In this document: one piece after another, positions 5,408-7,294 of the stretch
Layout: each line of letters starts with the position of its first letter
Numbering within the stretch: position 1 is the stretch's first letter
Assembly: GCA_017885385.1 (NCBI GenBank)
Contig: JAFNGF010000388.1
Coordinates: 2,141-9,434, forward strand
Direction: 5' to 3'
Length of the DNA stretch: 7,294 bases
Source of the DNA: Planctomycetota bacterium
GTDB lineage: Bacteria; Planctomycetota; Phycisphaerae; Sedimentisphaerales; Anaerobacaceae
Notes under the pieces: generated by a model
Database searches by the model: none
Told to the model about the DNA's origin: nothing
What the model saw: only the letters and a program-made list of their open reading frames with translations
Program-made: the position numbers and the translations under genes

Positions 5408-7294
5408 ATGGCGGGCTGTCTTGCATTCACGGTTGGATCGGTCCGGTCTGCATTTGCCCAAAGCCTTGACGCATCTCGCAAACAGTTCAAAAGCGGCCAA
5501 TACATGCAATGCCTGGAGTCCACCCAGAAAGCCATTGAAAGCAGAGCATACGGCGAGGAATGGCAAATTCTGATGGCTCAACTGCTGATCGCACTGGGGC
5601 GATACGACCAGGCCGCCAAGGAAATTGACTCAACCCTGCTAAATTATCCGGTGAGTATTCGCTTATTAAAGCTCGGACATACGGCAAATCAATACTGTGG
5701 CCGGGCAACCTTTGCCTCTGAGATGCTGGCGAGAATCTACCGGCTCGGCAGTGCAATCGAAATTGAATTCTGGGCTCCGCCGGATCTGGTGGCCCTTGGA
5801 GAGGCGGTGCTGCTGCTTGGGTGTGAACCTCGGATCGTTCTCGAACAGTTTTTTAACCGAGCCCTAAAGAATGACCCCAACTGTCGCGAAGCCTATCTCG
5901 CGGCGGCGTCGCTGGCACTGGACAAGCAAGATTACGAGCTGGCTGCCAACCAGTATCGTAAGGCTCTGCAGCGCTTCGGCGACGACCCGGACATGCACTG
6001 CGGATTGGCCAAGGCATTTTACCATAGTGACCGCGGTGCAATGGTCAAATCATTAGATACGGCCCTTTATCTGAACCCCAATCTTATGCCTGCCTTGTTG
6101 CTGCTGGCCGAACACCAAATTGATTGCGAAGACTATGCTGCGGCGAGCAAGTCCCTTGATCGGGCCGCGGCTGTCAATCCTCGGCACCCCGAGACATGGG
6201 CATACCGTTGCGTCTTAGCTCATCTGACCAACGATACCAAGGCTGTTGAACAGACTCGAGCCAATGCGTTGAAGGACTGGCCGACCAATCCGCAGGTGGA
6301 TTACCTGATCGGCAGAAAACTATCTCAGGACTATCGTTTTGCCGAGGGCGCAGCGTACCAGCGTCAGGCACTGAAATTTGATCCTGACTATCTGCCTGCG
6401 AAGATCCAGTTGGCCCAAGATCTGCTTCGCCTCGGTAACGAGCAAGAAGGCTGGGCGATGGCCAACGAGGTTCACAATCAGGACGCGTACAACGTCCAGG
6501 CCTACAACCTTGTCAACTTGCGCGACCACCTATCTTCCTTCAAAACGCTACAAGGCAACCAGTTCGTCGTGCGCATGGATGAACGTGAGGCGGCGCTCTA
6601 CGGTGACATGGTGGTGGACCTGTTGCAGCAGGCTAAGTCGCAGTTGTGTGAGAAATACGGCCTGGAATTAGGCCATTCTGTCATCGTGGAGCTATTTCCC
6701 GAACAGCAGGATTTTGCGGTGCGTACGTTCGGGCTGCCCGGTGGCGACGGCTTTCTGGGCGTGTGCTTCGGCAACGTCATAACGGCGAATAGCCCCAAAG
6801 CCCCGACTGGATCGGGGTTCAACTGGCAAGCGACATTGTGGCACGAATTCTGCCACGTCGTAACGCTGAACCTGACGCGCAATAAGATGCCTCGCTGGCT
6901 GAGCGAAGGGATTTCCGTCTACGAGGAGTCGCAACGGAATCCGACGTGGGGCCAACAGATGAACCCCCAGTACCGTAAGATGGTCCTTGGGGCAGAGCTG
7001 ACGCCAATTAGCAATCTCAGTGCCGCATTTTTGAATCCGCCCAGCCCGATGCATCTGCAGTTCGCCTACTATGAGTCCTCGCTGGTGGTGGAGTTTCTGG
7101 TTGAGCGGTTTGGCTATAAAACCCTCAAGACGGTCCTGGCCGACCTGGCAAAGGGCGAACAGATCAACGCCGCCATCTCCAGATGCGCCGCGCCGCTTGC
7201 CGAGATCGAGAAGGAATTCAGGGTCTTTGCCCGAAAGCGTGCTGAAGATTTGGCCCCAGATGTGGACTGGGAGGTGGCACGGGCTTCCAGCCCG
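5408..7294 (+). CDS. TPR-repeat protein with C-terminal HExxH gluzincin (peptidase MA-like) domain, 3' partial
   Basis: The frame is open from 5408 to the right edge (629 residues) and continues beyond. Residues 1-18 resemble a signal sequence ending AFAQ, so the product is probably exported. TPR-type helical repeats fill about 20-375; the clearest is around 158-256 (EAYLAAASLALDKQDYELAA onward). They form a protein-binding scaffold. The C-terminal part has the zinc motif HEFCH (479-483) and, 16 residues later, WLSEG (497-501), whose E500 is the expected third zinc ligand and whose context matches peptidase MA-like gluzincins. The active site looks intact, so a metallopeptidase role is likely, but the substrate is unknown. 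The start is uncertain: ATG 5408 has no good ribosome site, and the hydrophobic core extends upstream of it (VPTIL). ATG 5213 or GTG 5210 have AAGGA but would translate the palindromes. The gene is divergent from the molybdo-operon. Confidence 0.88.
   Translation, partial: MAGCLAFTVGSVRSAFAQSLDASRKQFKSGQYMQCLESTQKAIESRAYGEEWQILMAQLLIALGRYDQAAKEIDSTLLNYPVSIRLLKLGHTANQYCGRATFASEMLARIYRLGSAIEIEFWAPPDLVALGEAVLLLGCEPRIVLEQFFNRALKNDPNCREAYLAAASLALDKQDYELAANQYRKALQRFGDDPDMHCGLAKAFYHSDRGAMVKSLDTALYLNPNLMPALLLLAEHQIDCEDYAAASKSLDRAAAVNPRHPETWAYRCVLAHLTNDTKAVEQTRANALKDWPTNPQVDYLIGRKLSQDYRFAEGAAYQRQALKFDPDYLPAKIQLAQDLLRLGNEQEGWAMANEVHNQDAYNVQAYNLVNLRDHLSSFKTLQGNQFVVRMDEREAALYGDMVVDLLQQAKSQLCEKYGLELGHSVIVELFPEQQDFAVRTFGLPGGDGFLGVCFGNVITANSPKAPTGSGFNWQATLWHEFCHVVTLNLTRNKMPRWLSEGISVYEESQRNPTWGQQMNPQYRKMVLGAELTPISNLSAAFLNPPSPMHLQFAYYESSLVVEFLVERFGYKTLKTVLADLAKGEQINAAISRCAAPLAEIEKEFRVFARKRAEDLAPDVDWEVARASSP
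6801..6817. repeat. Intragenic palindrome next to the peptidase active site
   Basis: CCCCGA (6801-6806) pairs with TCGGGG (6812-6817) across CTGGA. It encodes part of KAPTGSG (residues 464-470), just before HEFCH. The sequence closely resembles the leader palindrome at 4884-4899, so it may be a coding-sequence copy of the same repeat. Chance similarity in GC-rich sequence is possible. Confidence 0.4.

Noticed and set aside
5185..5756. Minus-strand open frames over the start of the TPR-peptidase and the repeats
   Set aside because: They are built largely of palindromic repeats and the antisense of TPR coding sequence, with no motif.

Overview
The window holds four recognisable protein genes in three transcription units, plus many short palindromic repeats between and inside them. 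It suggests a Gram-negative, moderately GC-rich environmental bacterium. A planctomycete-type genome (Planctomycetota or a PVC relative) fits best: a large secreted-type GH2 glycosidase with DUF4982 and discoidin domains, a Tat-dependent molybdo-hydroxylase, and a TPR protein fused to an HExxH peptidase. This taxonomic guess rests on gene content alone and is tentative.

Layout. Bases 1-2051 (+) encode the 3' part of a GH2 beta-galactosidase-like enzyme; its N-terminus lies off the left edge. Facing it on the minus strand is a two-gene operon. The 2Fe-2S subunit (4860-4390) comes first, and 6 bp later the molybdopterin-binding catalytic subunit (4383-2107) of a xanthine dehydrogenase-family enzyme. 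The two convergent units meet at a 63-bp REPIN-like inverted repeat (2048-2110). A 547-bp divergent intergenic region (4861-5407) carries a possible minus-strand promoter and at least seven hairpin-forming palindromes. From about 5408 (or 5213) to the right edge, and continuing beyond it, runs a TPR protein with a C-terminal gluzincin (peptidase MA-like) domain.

Function. The genes do not form an obvious single pathway. The glycosidase would release sugars from glycans outside the cytoplasm. The molybdo-enzyme carries a Tat signal and would hydroxylate or oxidise an aldehyde or N-heterocycle in the periplasm. The TPR-peptidase has a signal-like N-terminus and is probably also exported. All three therefore look like cell-envelope or exported functions.

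The most unusual layer is the palindromes. Several are GTAG-headed hairpins, the hallmark of REP sequences mobilised by RAYT (Y1 transposase) enzymes. One REPIN contributes the TAG stop codons of both convergent genes. Other palindromes lie inside coding sequence: upstream of the Tat motif, in the C-terminal tail of the molybdo-enzyme, and beside the peptidase HExxH motif. Yet others run up to the start of the TPR protein. I see no RNA genes, CRISPR array, complete insertion sequence, defence system or other clearly new multi-gene system.
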